Assembly (NCBI GenBank): GCA_009760855.2
Contig: WPIO01000118.1
Location: forward strand, 656,001 to 720,000
Origin: Cristatella mucedo
Lineage: Eukaryota > Bryozoa > Phylactolaemata > Cristatellidae
Direction of reading: 5' to 3'
Length of the DNA stretch: 64,000 bases
Under the pieces are notes generated by a model. It was not told the DNA's origin, did no database searches, and was given only the letters and a program-made list of their open reading frames with translations. Positions 1 through 13,450 of this stretch are shown piece by piece. The position numbers were made by a program, and so were the translations under genes. How positions within the stretch are numbered: position 1 is the first letter of the stretch; each line of letters opens with the position of its first letter.

Positions 1-344
1 CTGATGATAGCAGACGCCCTAATTAGTGCTCTACACTGGATCCGCGCTCAGGCTAGCAATCAGAGCACAAAGAAAAAAGAAGACATCACTGGTATGCTAT
101 GAAAAGGCACAGTTTCGTAAAGCAAAATGTGCACCAAGGAAAACTCACTCGGACAGAGCAAAGGCTGCGGAACAGGAAGGTTTCTGTATATTTTTTTTAA
201 TTTCCTTAAGTAAGGAGTTATAACAGACAGGTCGGTCGGTTGAGAGCTACAAGCTTTAGGAAGGCGGTAAATAAACGTGCAGAGCAGCAAAAGATTTGAA
301 GTTTGATGGGAGCAAAAGCAATCGACCGGAGTGAGAAAAGCAGG

Positions 345-400
345 CGAAGCCCCGCCCCGCCCCCGCCCCCGACCCCGCCCCCTTGCCCGGGGAGGCCTGC
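345..400. repeat. C-rich tract (G-quadruplex on the minus strand)
   Basis: Six or more runs of four to five C with short spacers (CCCCGCCCCGCCCCCGCCCC). The minus strand meets the usual quadruplex pattern. GC boxes are embedded, but no gene is recognisable beside it. Confidence 0.7.
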
Positions 401-929
401 TGTGAGTGAAACTAAATCAGACAGACGAGTGGGCCAAAGCAAGAGAACGGAGAGGCCGACAGGTGAGCGACGTCCAAGTCATCAAGTCGAGCAGCTGCTT
501 GATGGGCAGCCAATACAGCTCGGTGAGCAGCGGTGCAATGCGGTAGCTGCGAAGCCTGTGACTCACAAACCCTGCCAGGCTACCACGTTGGCACCTATGG
601 TAAGCTGCCGCTTTTTTGCACACTTCAGGAAGACTTGCAAGTAGTTACTTGTAGAGGCTTAGATTGAGTGTCGAGGCTGCATGAACCAGCTTAGCTATTA
701 TTTTCTTATCTGAATAAAGCCGAATTTCCACGATATTATATAAGCAAAAGTTGGCAGACTCGACGTTGAAGTTGAGGTGCTCATCTAGTGAAAGTAATTT
801 TAGCAAGACTACGTCCAGCTTTGGTTCAGTGGCGACGGGAAATATGCTGGTCGAGCCAGTTTAGACGATTAAACTTTCCGGTTTCTGATGAATACTTGGC
901 TTACCCATAAAAAATAATATTGTAACATA

Positions 930-1052
930 AAAATCTGTATGGCGCCTAAAGAGAACTTAATGTCTATGAAGGCGCTTCACATTTGCCACGGGGCTCGACC
1001 TCGTGACCTCAGAAAGACCTCCGTCAGAGTGAGCACCTTAACCAACGGGCCA
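930..1052 (-). mobile_element. SINE-1 (tRNA-derived, LINE-A-like tail)
   Basis: Inverted: GGCGCCTAAAGAGAACTTAA tail, B-box region GGGGCTCGACCTCGTG and an A-box-like TTGGTTAAGGTGCTCAC. Diverged copy. Confidence 0.65.
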
Positions 1053-2778
<1,726 letters not shown>

Positions 2779-2788
2779 TACGCTAATT

Positions 2789-2945
2789 GCCGAGCTGATT
2801 TTTCCCAGTGGCTAAGGTGCTCACCTCGATCAAGGTAAAACTGAATGTATTTGATGAACGAGGTCATGGGCTCGATCCCCGTGGCGTATGAGCAGTGCCT
2901 GAATTCTGAATATAGGTTAAGTTCTCTAACAGCGCTATAAAACAT
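2789..2945 (+). mobile_element. SINE-1, diverged
   Basis: GCCGAGCTGATTTTTCCCAG, GGGCTCGATCCCCGTGGC and a degenerate tail (TTAAGTTCTCTAACAGCGCT). An insertion or drift splits the middle. It follows a long CT tract. Confidence 0.6.
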
Positions 2946-3018
2946 ATAACAAATAAATGTATATTATAATTTATAATTTACATTTCATAGATATACGTAT
3001 GCATATATTTCATATATT

Positions 3019-3022
<4 letters not shown>

Positions 3023-3054
<32 letters not shown>
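3023..3054. repeat. (TA)n microsatellite
   Basis: Sixteen TA units in a wider AT-rich stretch, next to the 5' end of the LINE-B copy. Confidence 0.97.
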
Positions 3055-3058
<4 letters not shown>

Positions 3059-3094
3059 ACATGGCACCCCGAATCGACATTATTGAAATTCCTT

Positions 3095-3722
3095 TATGGC
3101 TGTGCTGTCAAAGAAAGCTATTAGGCCACAGCAGCGGACTTTAAATATGGCTGCAAGGCTAGTCTTCAAGTCCCAGCGGTTTGAGCACGTGTCTCCTTTG
3201 CTAAAAGAGCTAGGATGGTTGCCGGTTGAGCAACGGATACAGAGCAAAGTTCTTATGTTGACCCACAAGACCCGCCACGGCTTGGCTCCTCCATACCTAG
3301 CTGAACTGCTGCACCAGTTTCAGCCTCTTCGTGCCCTCAGGTCCTGTGTGTACAATAAATTAGCTGCTCCATTCCTCCTCTTAACGACCGTTGGCGACCG
3401 AAGCTTTTTCTCTGCAGGTCCTAGACTGTGGAACTCGCTTCCACAATTCTTACGCAACGACATCTACTCTCCTGATGCCGACTGTGGCACATCTTTTTCC
3501 GCAGTCCTGAACTGCTACTTCTATGCTACTCACTACCTCAATTACTCTCCTAACTCTGCTATGCTTCCCACTTTCCCTTTGTTGCGTGAGACGAAGTGTG
3601 TTGGCTACCGAATGCGTACCGAAAGCCGCTTAGGCTGTGAATGCGCTATACATAACTCTCCTGCGTAACACCCACATGGTCTCTATGACTTTGTGGAGTT
3701 ACAGATGGAGATACATTAAATT
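3095..3722 (+). mobile_element. LINE-B 3' fragment
   Basis: Open frame 3096-3668 for a second LINE's reverse transcriptase C-terminus: RTLNMAARLVFKSQRFEHVS, KELGWLPVEQRI, KTRHGLAPPYLAELLHQF, GPRLWNSLPQFLRNDIYS. It ends in GACTTTGTGGAGTTACAGAT with ACATTAAATTACAATACA. L2/CR1 type but distinct from LINE-A, with no shared tail. Confidence 0.85.
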
Positions 3723-4610
3723 ACAATACATCCGCCTTTGGATGGCTACTGACTAGCTTGACGATGGGGAAAACAACCTTATAGTTAATAGGGTATCTAG
3801 CACGGTTATCACACGAAATTTGGATGACCTACTCCTCAAGATTGGTTCACGACTTGATCGCATCGATCAATATCTATAACCCAAGAAAGCTCATTGGACA
3901 CATGCAAATGTAAAATGCATCTGTCGAGCGAGCTTGTGCCGAACATCGCAGAGTGACTTGTACAAATGTCATTTCTTGTGAAAACCAATTCCCTGATCTT
4001 AAGGAGGATTCGCGAACGACGGAAAAGCACGTGTGCTCATTTCATCATTACGGGCATCCACTTTTAGTACGCGCAGTCTTAGCTCTGCCACTTAATAAAG
4101 GTAAATGTGAGGTGGTCGTCGAGGAGTAATTTTTTCGCTGCATGCATAGCAGCGATTCAAGGGACAAGGGCAAGGCCGAATGGCTGGCGCCATCCGGGTT
4201 CACCGTTTAGGGAGCGGGCAGGGCCTCTTTGCAATAGAAAATCTCAAGCGTAGTACCCGTGCAGTCTTCGCTGCTCAGTGGAGTTGCAAGCAGGAGATAC
4301 GAATACCGACCGGTCAGCCCCCTCCGCCCCGCCCCCTGCAAGCGAAACCGCTCTGCACCCGCCGAAAGCCGGCGTGTGGGCGTAGCCGCCAGACCAAGTC
4401 ATCGTTGCAGCCATCAGGCCACCTACCCCCTACCGCCCTCCTCCCCCCCCCCAGGGGGGGCCTGCCTTTCAGCCGACGGGCCCTCAGCCAAGAGCCAGCC
4501 GCAGCCGCACGGCCTGTTCTGAGAGCTGCGCTCTTAAGCGGATGCTTCGGCTTCTAGTGGAGGCCGGACATTCGCGGTTGTCCTGCCACTGCTGCGAGCC
4601 ACGCAAGCAT
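3723..4610. other. no recognisable gene; GC-rich patch
   Basis: 4290-4560 is GC-rich with a C-run/G-run palindrome near 4441-4462. A 125-codon frame there is proline- and alanine-rich with no domain. Confidence 0.45.
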
Positions 4611-4755
4611 GCCGAGCTGGTTTGGTCCAGTGGTTAAGGTGCTCGCCCCGACCAAGGCCTGGCTGAGGTCGTGGGCTCGAGCCCTGAGGTATACGTGAAG
4701 CGCCTGAATAGAGATTAAGTTCTCTTGGGGCGCTATACAAATGAGTCATTATATA
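4611..4755 (+). mobile_element. SINE-1, good copy
   Basis: A-box-like TGGTCCAGTGGTTAAGGTG, B box GGGCTCGAGCCC, then GAAGCGCCTGAATAGAGATT and TTGGGGCGCTATACAAATGA. Polymerase III promoter structure with a 3' end that matches the LINE-A hairpin. Confidence 0.85.
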
Positions 4756-5060
4756 TTTACTATAGCATGGGTTCAGCAGGTGGCCTACAGCCGATGTGTC
4801 GCAGCTGCGTTCGCTGTAATGCAGGACTTGGATCGACGGGGCTCAAAAAGGCTGATGTCCCCGGCAGGAGCCTTTTACTGCGGGAGCCCCTGGCTTTGAT
4901 GGCGGCAGAATGCGAACGCATCCAAGTTCGCAATGGTTATTTCTACGACTTTTGATTTCTCAAAATCAGCTGGGCGACCGTAAGTCTAGCTCTCGCTGAC
5001 GTATTTGACCTTGGGCATTGCTTTGACTGGGCAGAAGCCGAAACGTAGACTTACGCTGAC

Positions 5061-7026
5061 GCAGGTGTGTATTCGCCTTGTAACGCACAGCTCCGAATTA
5101 AGCCGGCGTCGCTCGCTGAGGTTGGGGAGGCTCAACAATCAGCGCGCCACCGCGAATACTCTCCAATCACCTTCGCGGCTGCAGCCAGAAAGATGATTGG
5201 AGAGCAATCACGCTGACCTTTTCTAAGCAAGTACAGGCACGAGACCTCTTGCCATTCGACCAAGTCTTGGCAAGCCTAAGCCGAGAATAAATAAGTAGCG
5301 GTCCAAAACTAAAAGTGAATAAAAATTGATAGAGATGAAGAAAACTAAACCAACGATTTGGCTATATGAATTAAATAGACCTATCAAAATATTTCAACGA
5401 CCCTTAGGCTTAGTCCCGCGACTACGGCGGTGGCTGGGGAGCACCTTTAGATTACCATCTCGCTTCAGGTGCTTCGCATGACATTAAATGAGCATTTGGA
5501 CTTATACAAGTTGGCAATTGTTCAATTTTTCACTTCCAATACCTTGTACACAGTTAAGCCTTAATTGTGGTAAAAGCCAATAGTGGACATGAAATTTTGA
5601 GGCTAGCACCAGCAAGGTTAATATTAACTCTCAAAACGAGGTCGGCAGAACCTTGGCCAGAAGTAACACTCTCAACGGCCCGACGCAAGTATTTTTGCTG
5701 CGAAGCAACGCTATGCGCAAGTAGCTAAAAGGTACTTTAAATGCCCTGCGACTCTGCACGCCCACTCTTTTTTCATTTGCTTGGCACTGACCAGCGACAG
5801 GAGCTTGTTCAAAACAGTCAAGCGCGCCAGAGCATATAATATATAATTCATTTATATAGCGCCCCAAGAGAACTTAATCTCTATTCAGGCGCTTCACATA
5901 TGCCTCGGGGCTCGAGCCCACGACCTCAGTCAGACCACGGTCGGGGCGAGCACCTTAACCGCTGGACCAAACCAGCTCGGTAAGTAAATGACGTTGCCAG
6001 GAAACTCTTCTTCCTCTGAGAGATTGTTTCTGCTTTTCTTTAAGTATTAGCAGACGTTTTCGTTCGCTTCTGGAACATGAAAAACTGGAACTTGCAAGCA
6101 CTGCTCAGTTTCGCTTAAATTTACACTTCGATTGCGGTAAGCGCGATAACTTGACTGTAATATTAAGCATACTTTTCGTAATTGACGAATACTAACATCC
6201 AATCAAAGAGTGCGCTAACGATGCGGCTCACCACAGACGGACTCCAAAAATTCCGTTCACTGAGTGAAAGAAGTATTTAATGGGGGACTTGTAACGCACA
6301 GCTCCCGCCTCCGTAAGGAGGATTATGGATTATCGATTAATTATGGATCATTAAGGTTTTCCCTAGCTACGCATCGTTGAGAATACGGAGGAGCCCCGCT
6401 GAGATTGACATTGGTAACTCAGGCGTCCTAATTAAGCGCTACCCCTAGGCAATCCGGTGAGGTGACAGAAAGCCATTTACACTGTGTGCCTAGTGTCCAT
6501 GCCGTCCACCGCCTTTTACTTTCGACTTTATCGTAACATTTCGCAAGCCAAACGCAAACTATTTGCACAGCAAACTCACCGCTATCCACTAATCCCATTA
6601 GCTTCAGTAATAAAAATATTTCGAGACACCGCGGTAGATTTATGTAAACTAGCTAATGCATCCATTAGTATGGTACGCAGAAAGCGTTCGTGCGTAACGG
6701 CGAACTTGAAAGCTTAGTGGTGCTGTTGGCGGTAGCTTGGAGCCAGCGAATCCTGGAAAGTGCCGCAGAAGTATCGCAGCACAACAACCGCAACGTAGTA
6801 GCTGCTTCGCTGCTGCTGTTCCGCACCTAATCACGATCATTGCTAAGCTTTGCTAGAACTTGTTGCGGAGCGGGTGACCACGCAACGAGGTGGCTCTCGG
6901 AGCCTTCGCTCAGTACCCGAAAGAACCAACCAATATGCAGATCGCCCGTTGTTCCGGTACTGCTATCGATCGGCAGTGGTCCCGCTCCGACGCAGCCAAG
7001 TACCAGAGGCACATGGTGCTTCGGCC
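5061..7026. other. no recognisable gene apart from a SINE-1
   Basis: Moderate-complexity sequence. TTGTAACGCACAGCTCC occurs twice (about 5078 and 6289), hinting at an undefined dispersed repeat. Confidence 0.45.
5837..5980 (-). mobile_element. SINE-1, good copy
   Basis: Inverted copy nearly identical to the one at 4.6 kb, from TTTATATAGCGCCCCAAGAG to GACCAAACCAGCTCGG. Confidence 0.85.
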
Positions 7027-7826
7027 TCCCTAATGACCACATTAGGTCTAGAGTCAAGTCTGCCTACTTTCAACTACATAACATTGCTCAAACTTGGGCT
7101 TGCTTAGGCACGGATGCTAATCTAAATTTTCCATGCATTCGTGACATCCCGTCTCTACTCCTGGAACTCACTGCCTGCTGATCTACCGGCTTGTACATTC
7201 AGGCGCTTACAGCTGGCGAAAAACTCTGCAGCTAGGCTCGCCTGTCATGGGCGTCGCGGTTGCCACTTCTCGCCGATGCGCACTGGCTCCCAGTCAAGCA
7301 ATGCACTGACTTCAAGGTTTTGTCACTCACCTATAGGTCCCTTCTTTCTTTGGCTCCAGCATAACTATCAGATCTACTCCCCTACCAGGATAAGCATTGT
7401 ATCACCCGCTTTTCGCTATCCAATTGTGTACCCATGCCTCCTACAAACCCCAAATTCTTAGGAGACCGTGCCTCTCGTTCGTATGCTCCCTAAGCTTGGA
7501 ACTCACTTCCAACTTGCGTCACGACATCTCCTGACTTAACCAGATTTAAAATAAAACTAAAAATGCATCTTTTTATCAAAGCATTTCGTGAGTCCCTGCG
7601 ATTCGTCCTTTATATGCTCATTCGTGCTTGCTGACGCTGTGTATGCTGCCACTAACCAAACTCGCATGCTGACCCTGTGCATGTTACCCCTAACAGTGTT
7701 GTTCTTGTTGTTTATCAAACATAATACCACTAACCATTCGATCGTGTTTCCTGTGCAGCAAATTTAAAGCGCCTAGAAAGAGATTTAGTTCTCTCAGGGC
7801 GTTATATCAAATGTATTATTATTATC
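7027..7826 (+). mobile_element. LINE-A 3' fragment
   Basis: Matches the reverse transcriptase C-terminus and 3' UTR of the copy at 55.1-58.7 kb, from AAGTCTGCCTACTTTCA to the hairpin tail AAGCGCC...GGGCG and ATTATTATT. Frames are broken. Confidence 0.85.
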
Positions 7827-10800
7827 CAAAGGTGCGGTTTCCTCGCGATTTAATGAGGTTAGCATCGCAGCTAAGAGATCCCATTCAAACGAGCTGGATG
7901 TGTTAGGAAAATATTGAGTGAAAGAGATGTACTATTTGAAGCCTGATTTTTAATAATTTAAAATAGTAAAAAAGAATAAAGAAAAAGAATGAAGGAAACT
8001 AAAAGGCGGCCAGTAGTAGGAGTTATCCGCCAAAACGGCCGCTAATGGGGGAGTTGTCCCCCCAAAAGCACATTTATAAAATATTGTACTGAGACCGATA
8101 AACTGATTGGCATGAAAATTGGCAAGAAGAACACTGGTAGCATTAGCTATCGTTTGATGTGATATAGCTGGTTTTGACCTTCTGATGACCTGTAAAAGTC
8201 CAAGGTCACATATAGCACTACTCAATTGCAGCTCCACGTTTTACCGATTGAAAAAGTCATTGTAGAAATATGGCATAACGCTTAAAAGATGCAAGACACT
8301 TGACTGCACACTCTTCCTTCACAAATTTTTTTTTCAAATTTTGACATCTCAAACTGTTGACTGTCATCACGAACACAGCCCCAGGGACACTTTGTGACAG
8401 GCACATTATATGCATACACACCCATCATGCGTAGATGCACAGGGGAAGAACGTCGAGACAGGTGAGCTCTACCTATATTCCAAGTTTCACACAGATCGGC
8501 CCATATCTACCAAGTTGTACAATTTACCAGGTACCAAGTACTACTGCTGTGACAGCACTCAGAAGCCAACATAAGCTGCCAAAGCATGTAGGTGACACAA
8601 GATTGTTACTATATTTGTCGCCATATAACATCGAAATACATACTTAAGAGCAAGTATTTCGAATTTTACGTTGATTGGGTCACAAGTAGTTTACCTGCGA
8701 CATTTTTACGCCATGTGAGTGAAAGGGTGACAAAGGCTTAGCACGACAAACACAGCCAGTTTTGACCAAAACAAGTCTATCTACTGAGGTCTAATATGCA
8801 TGCGAGAAGACTGGAATGATTATGTAACTACAATCAATCATATATTCCAAAGTTTTAAGGTGATCGGATCATTATTTTAGGAGATATGACATAAATGGCT
8901 GCAGACATTGGACTGTCGTTTGCAGATAAACTTAAGAACTCCAAGCTATAACCAAGAGGCAGCACTAGGAAACGCTATCATCGCACGAACATTCAATATT
9001 ATTCAACATTCAACATGTTCAATGAATAGATAAATATGAATCTTAGGAATAGGCCAACCTAACAAGATCCTTATACAGCCTAAGCAGATCATATGCGCGA
9101 CAGGTCTCATACCGCAGGCCGGCAATCCAGGCTACAGCCGGGCGGCTCACCAGCATTCGCCAATACAAATATCTAACTATTAACGACATAAATAAGAACT
9201 TGAAATCACCTAAATTTCCTTGAATATAAATGAATCAACATTTTCAGACTGGTTTCCAGCAAACGACGCGCTAGTTCCATCCAAGTCACCACGGTGACCG
9301 GCCGCCGAATAATGGACCAATCGCGGCAGTAGCCTCGTGCGTTATGGCGACTACAGGAACTGGATCAGCTGTCCCAGGATTCACGCGGTGCCGTGATAAT
9401 GGACTCCTTAGTTACGGTGGCCCGGCAGCAGCAAATTCTCAAAACATTATCCCTAATGTTCGTCTACTGGCCGAATGACTGTCACTTTCGGTTTGTGATC
9501 CGATGTAAACATACCAATGTAAACGGGTTTCTGCCAAGTAAATAAGGAGTGGGCCTTGGAATGCCGTTTACCGCCGGTTGCTAGGGCGGGCGGGAGGCAG
9601 AGGCGGGACTAGGCACCCAGCCGATAGGGGGTTTACTCTTTTATGATCTTGTTATACTACCAGTCGGACGGTGATCTCGAGGGGCGTGTCATTTCCGGGA
9701 AATTTTTACGTTTTATCATTTTCCAGTTATTTTTAAGGGTCCGTTTAGGGCTGAGTAGCTTATATTCGCAGAGTTCACCAGAAAACCACAGTTCCGGCTC
9801 AGTTATTTGTCAAAAAAGATTATTTTCTTCGCTCGATGTACTACTTCCGGTTTAAATATGTCCTACATAATAACTTTATTGACCATGTTCCAGTCATCTG
9901 AAAATCACCAAAATTTGAGCTTGCATTTATAACTAGTTTTATCTTTATTACGCGAATTTAAAAAAAATTAACAATTCTTAAAAATTTTCATGGGCTACCC
10001 CGTTAATGAAAAGTACTTTTGATAAGGCATTTTACTTAAAAGGAAAAGAAGAATGTCCACTAGTTTGCCGGTAGAATTCGCTATGTCAGGAAATAAAAGA
10101 ATTAAAAGGACAATACACGCGTAAGATTAGCAGCAATTTTAAGATTAGCTTTTTTCTCGCTAGCACTCAGTTAGTTCATCGAAATTTGTATTACTTTAGC
10201 TACTAAGCTTGCACGCTTTTGCTAATATAAATCTTCGACGTCGTCATGTCGCTATCACCACCGCCAATGCAGTCGTCGCTATCGTTGCTGGCCCGAGACA
10301 TTTTTTTCTGACAAGGATAGGAATGCCACTCCTTGGGTCTTGGTACGAGGATAAGGTGGTCGCACTTCACATCTCAGGTGGTGGGTTTCCGAGTGCTGCG
10401 GCAGACAATTCTTCGTTGCTCACTGCAAGAGGGCAACGGCCACTAAGGCTTGTCTGCCGCAATTCAGATTAGCCTATTGAACCAGCCGATCTAGTTTACA
10501 TTACCTGATCGAAGTTGGGCAAATTGGTCCAACAAAAATTCTCTTTCGCGCTAAAAAAAATATGTTAAGTTTATTGGGCCATTCTCGCGTTAATAAAGGC
10601 AAAATTTTCTTCGTCAACACAAATTTTCAACGTTCAACGGAGAAAACAGTTGACTCGGCATATAAAAATATCGGACATAGACTATTATGTTTTATATAGT
10701 TGGCAGTTGCATTACATATATGTAGTTGCATAAAGAAGCATTACGTGCGCTGGCAACTGTTCATCATTACTTTGAGCAAAATCTTTCAGAAAACAATGCA

Positions 10801-11302
10801 ATTGCAGGTAAGATTGAGAAAAGCGCATACCAAAATCACATCCAGCGGAAAGTTACTTCTTCAATATTTAGAGTGTAATTATGTGTACATTTATTGTTTT
10901 ATTATTAAATTAACAATAAATAAATGCTGTGCTTTTCAAGTGATACTAGTCTCACTCCGCATGTAGGAATACTCCGCATACAGCAATACCTATCTTCAGG
11001 ACGGAGCGAATTTTTATAAACGGAGCCGACTTCAGTTCAGACAGGAGGCCGCTATTAGCAGACATCCAATTTACGAAGCCGTACGGCAACAGCAGAGTTC
11101 CAAACGCTGTGGGCACTTCACGTAGTGAGCGATCTCGGGAGCCAAACAGTCGCATGCTAATTCCTGGAAAGTGATCGCTTAGTTCGAGGCCCGAGGTTGG
11201 ACGATAGACTGCTGCCAACTCAAACCTCAAGGATTCGCATAGCAGTCACACTGGCTACCAGTCACCAACCGGATGGAAATCAGCTCTCTCTCTCTCTCTC
11301 TC
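7827..11302. other. unassigned, mostly AT-rich
   Basis: No domain, repeat family or RNA gene recognised. 9,900-10,950 is AT-rich. The longest frames are under 100 codons. Confidence 0.5.
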
Positions 11303-12330
11303 CAATAATAACAATAATATATTTTGATATAGCGCCCTCCGAAAACTCAATCTCTTTTTAGGTGCTTTACATTTTCTGGAAAAAAAGCACGATCAAACGG
11401 TTAGTGGTAGCATGCTCAATAAACAACAAGAATAACAGGGTTAGGGTGATATGCACAGGCTCAGCATTCAAGTATGGTTAGTGGCAGCATACACAGTGTG
11501 GTCAAGTCAGGAGATGTGACGCAAATTGGAAGTGAGTTCCAGGCTATGGGAGCATACGAACTAAAAGCACCGTCTCCAAAGGATTTGAGGTTTGTATGAG
11601 GTATATGTAAACAATTAGACTCCGAAAAGCGGGTGGTACTATGCTTAGCCTAGTGGGGAAATAGATCCGATAGGTGGGCTGAAGCCAACAAATGAAGTGA
11701 CCTAAAAGTGAGCGACAAAACCTTGAAGTCGATCCGTTGCTTGACTGGGAGCCAGTGCAGGTCGGCGAGAGTGGTGTGACGTGGCAACTGCGATACTCAC
11801 GACAGACAAGCCTAGCTGCAGAGTGCTCCACAAGCTGTAATCGCCTGATTGTACAGGCCGGTAGACCAGCAAGCAGTGAGTTACAGAAATCAAGACGGGG
11901 TGTCACAAATGCATGGGCCAATTTAGATGTGATATCTCTGTCTAAACCACCCCGAGTTTCAGCAATATTATGTAGCTGAAATTAGGCAGGCTTAACTGGA
12001 GCTGGTGTCTTTCCAATTATATGTAGCTGAAAATAGGCAGACTTGACTTCGGAGTTGATGTGATTGTCTAATGAAAGGTCACTTTGGAACAGGACATCTA
12101 GATTGGGTGCAGATTCAACAGGAGATATGCTGGCAGAACCGATTGTGAGCATTACCTTTTCATTTTCGGGGTCACACTTGGTTTGCCTATAACCAGTAAG
12201 TTGGTTTTATCATCATTCAATTCAAGAAAGTTTGCTGCCATCCACGTGCGAATGTCATCAATAAATGTAGCAAGGGAGTTGAGTGATTTCGACGTGCTGG
12301 AGGGTTGGGAGGTATCGAAGCAGAGGTACA
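11303..12330 (-). mobile_element. LINE-A 3' fragment
   Basis: Inverted copy with tail at 11303-11370. It encodes the C-terminal domain (AHAFVTPRLDFCNSLLAGLP) and runs back to the block just after YADD. 5'-truncated. CT microsatellites flank both ends. Confidence 0.85.
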
Positions 12331-12399
12331 ACTCTCTCTCTCTCTCCCTTAAGCTTCAATCCATCGAGGGTAATCGAGGTTACAGCTACACAACACCAC

Positions 12400-13300
12400 T
12401 TAGAGCAGTCGTACCGGCGCGGTTTTCACGAGATACCAAAACTGAAAGCCTGCTCACACCGGCTGCAACTGCCGACTTCGATTGGTGAGATTGGGAATCG
12501 CAGCTGCTCATAACTGAGCCGCTCAGCAGCGCCATCGCCAAGTGAAACTTGGATGCTGCTCCTCGGTCTCGCACGGCGGCTCAAACTCGAAAGCATCTCC
12601 ACTCCTACAGGTTCCAGCCATACCATAACCCTTGCATCAGCTTTGCCGCCCTCCCAATAGTCGATCGCGAAACAGCGGGCGGGTGCAGTTGACGAATGAG
12701 GCAGCTACCGTCTCTTCCAACCGGTCACCGACTCTCAGTCAAGCCCACTTCGCTGCTTTTTTATCAAAAGCTGCGAGCCTCATCCTGCCTTCTGTTACAG
12801 CCGAGCACGGCATCCTGCCGGACGAGTTGAAAGGACACCCTTTCGACTAGTGCGAAATGTGAACAATTGCCGCGTTGTGCTAGAAAAAAACATTGCGTCG
12901 GCAACCACGTCGAGGCAGTTCGTCCTATTGGCCAAACTAAGAAAGAGATCGGTATCGAGCGGCGTACATCCGAGCGTCGCCCACTGCCGCCTTTGTTCGC
13001 TCATCGCTGCCGGTTGCCTGCGTCGCCGGTTGCCCCTTCGCTGCCGCTCAGCGCCAGCCGGTGTATCGGTCCTTTCCGAAAGCGCCGGCCTCACGCTGCC
13101 GATCGAACGACAGGCTGGTGCAGCCGGCAAGCGCTCATCAGCCGCGACTTTTGCAATCGCAATAAAAGACGTCGCATCTCCCCAGGTCTAAAGCCGCGAC
13201 ACTCACCTATGAGGCACATCGGAGCCCGGCTGGCAGCGCCTCCTCATCACTGAGCCGACCGCTCCATCCCACCTTCCTCTTGACCCCGTCAGGCGGATTG
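12400..13300. other. CpG-rich patch
   Basis: High GC with many CpG, especially 12850-13260. Several overlapping open frames in different phases are what GC-rich non-coding DNA gives. Could be a promoter island or first exon of an unseen gene; no evidence decides. Confidence 0.4.
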
Positions 13301-13309
13301 CTACGTTCG

Positions 13310-13450
13310 AAGAGCCGCAGTGGTAGTTACTGCAGCTTGCAGTATTTGGTGATGCCAGAATTGGTTGCACCAGGACTTGAACCCCCGGAACCTGGGTCGT
13401 GAAATTAGGGTCACCGAAGTTTCCACATTTGCTGCATCGGTGTAGAGGCG
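13310..13450 (-). mobile_element. SINE-2, diverged (tRNA-derived)
   Basis: Inverted: B box GGTTCAAGTCC and downstream CTGCAAGCTGCAGTAACTAC then GGCTCTTC, matching the order seen in the 44 kb copy. Confidence 0.5.

Noticed and set aside
4180-4557. A 125-codon Pro/Ala-rich frame
   Set aside because: Explained by the GC-rich composition; overlapping frames in other phases are equally open.
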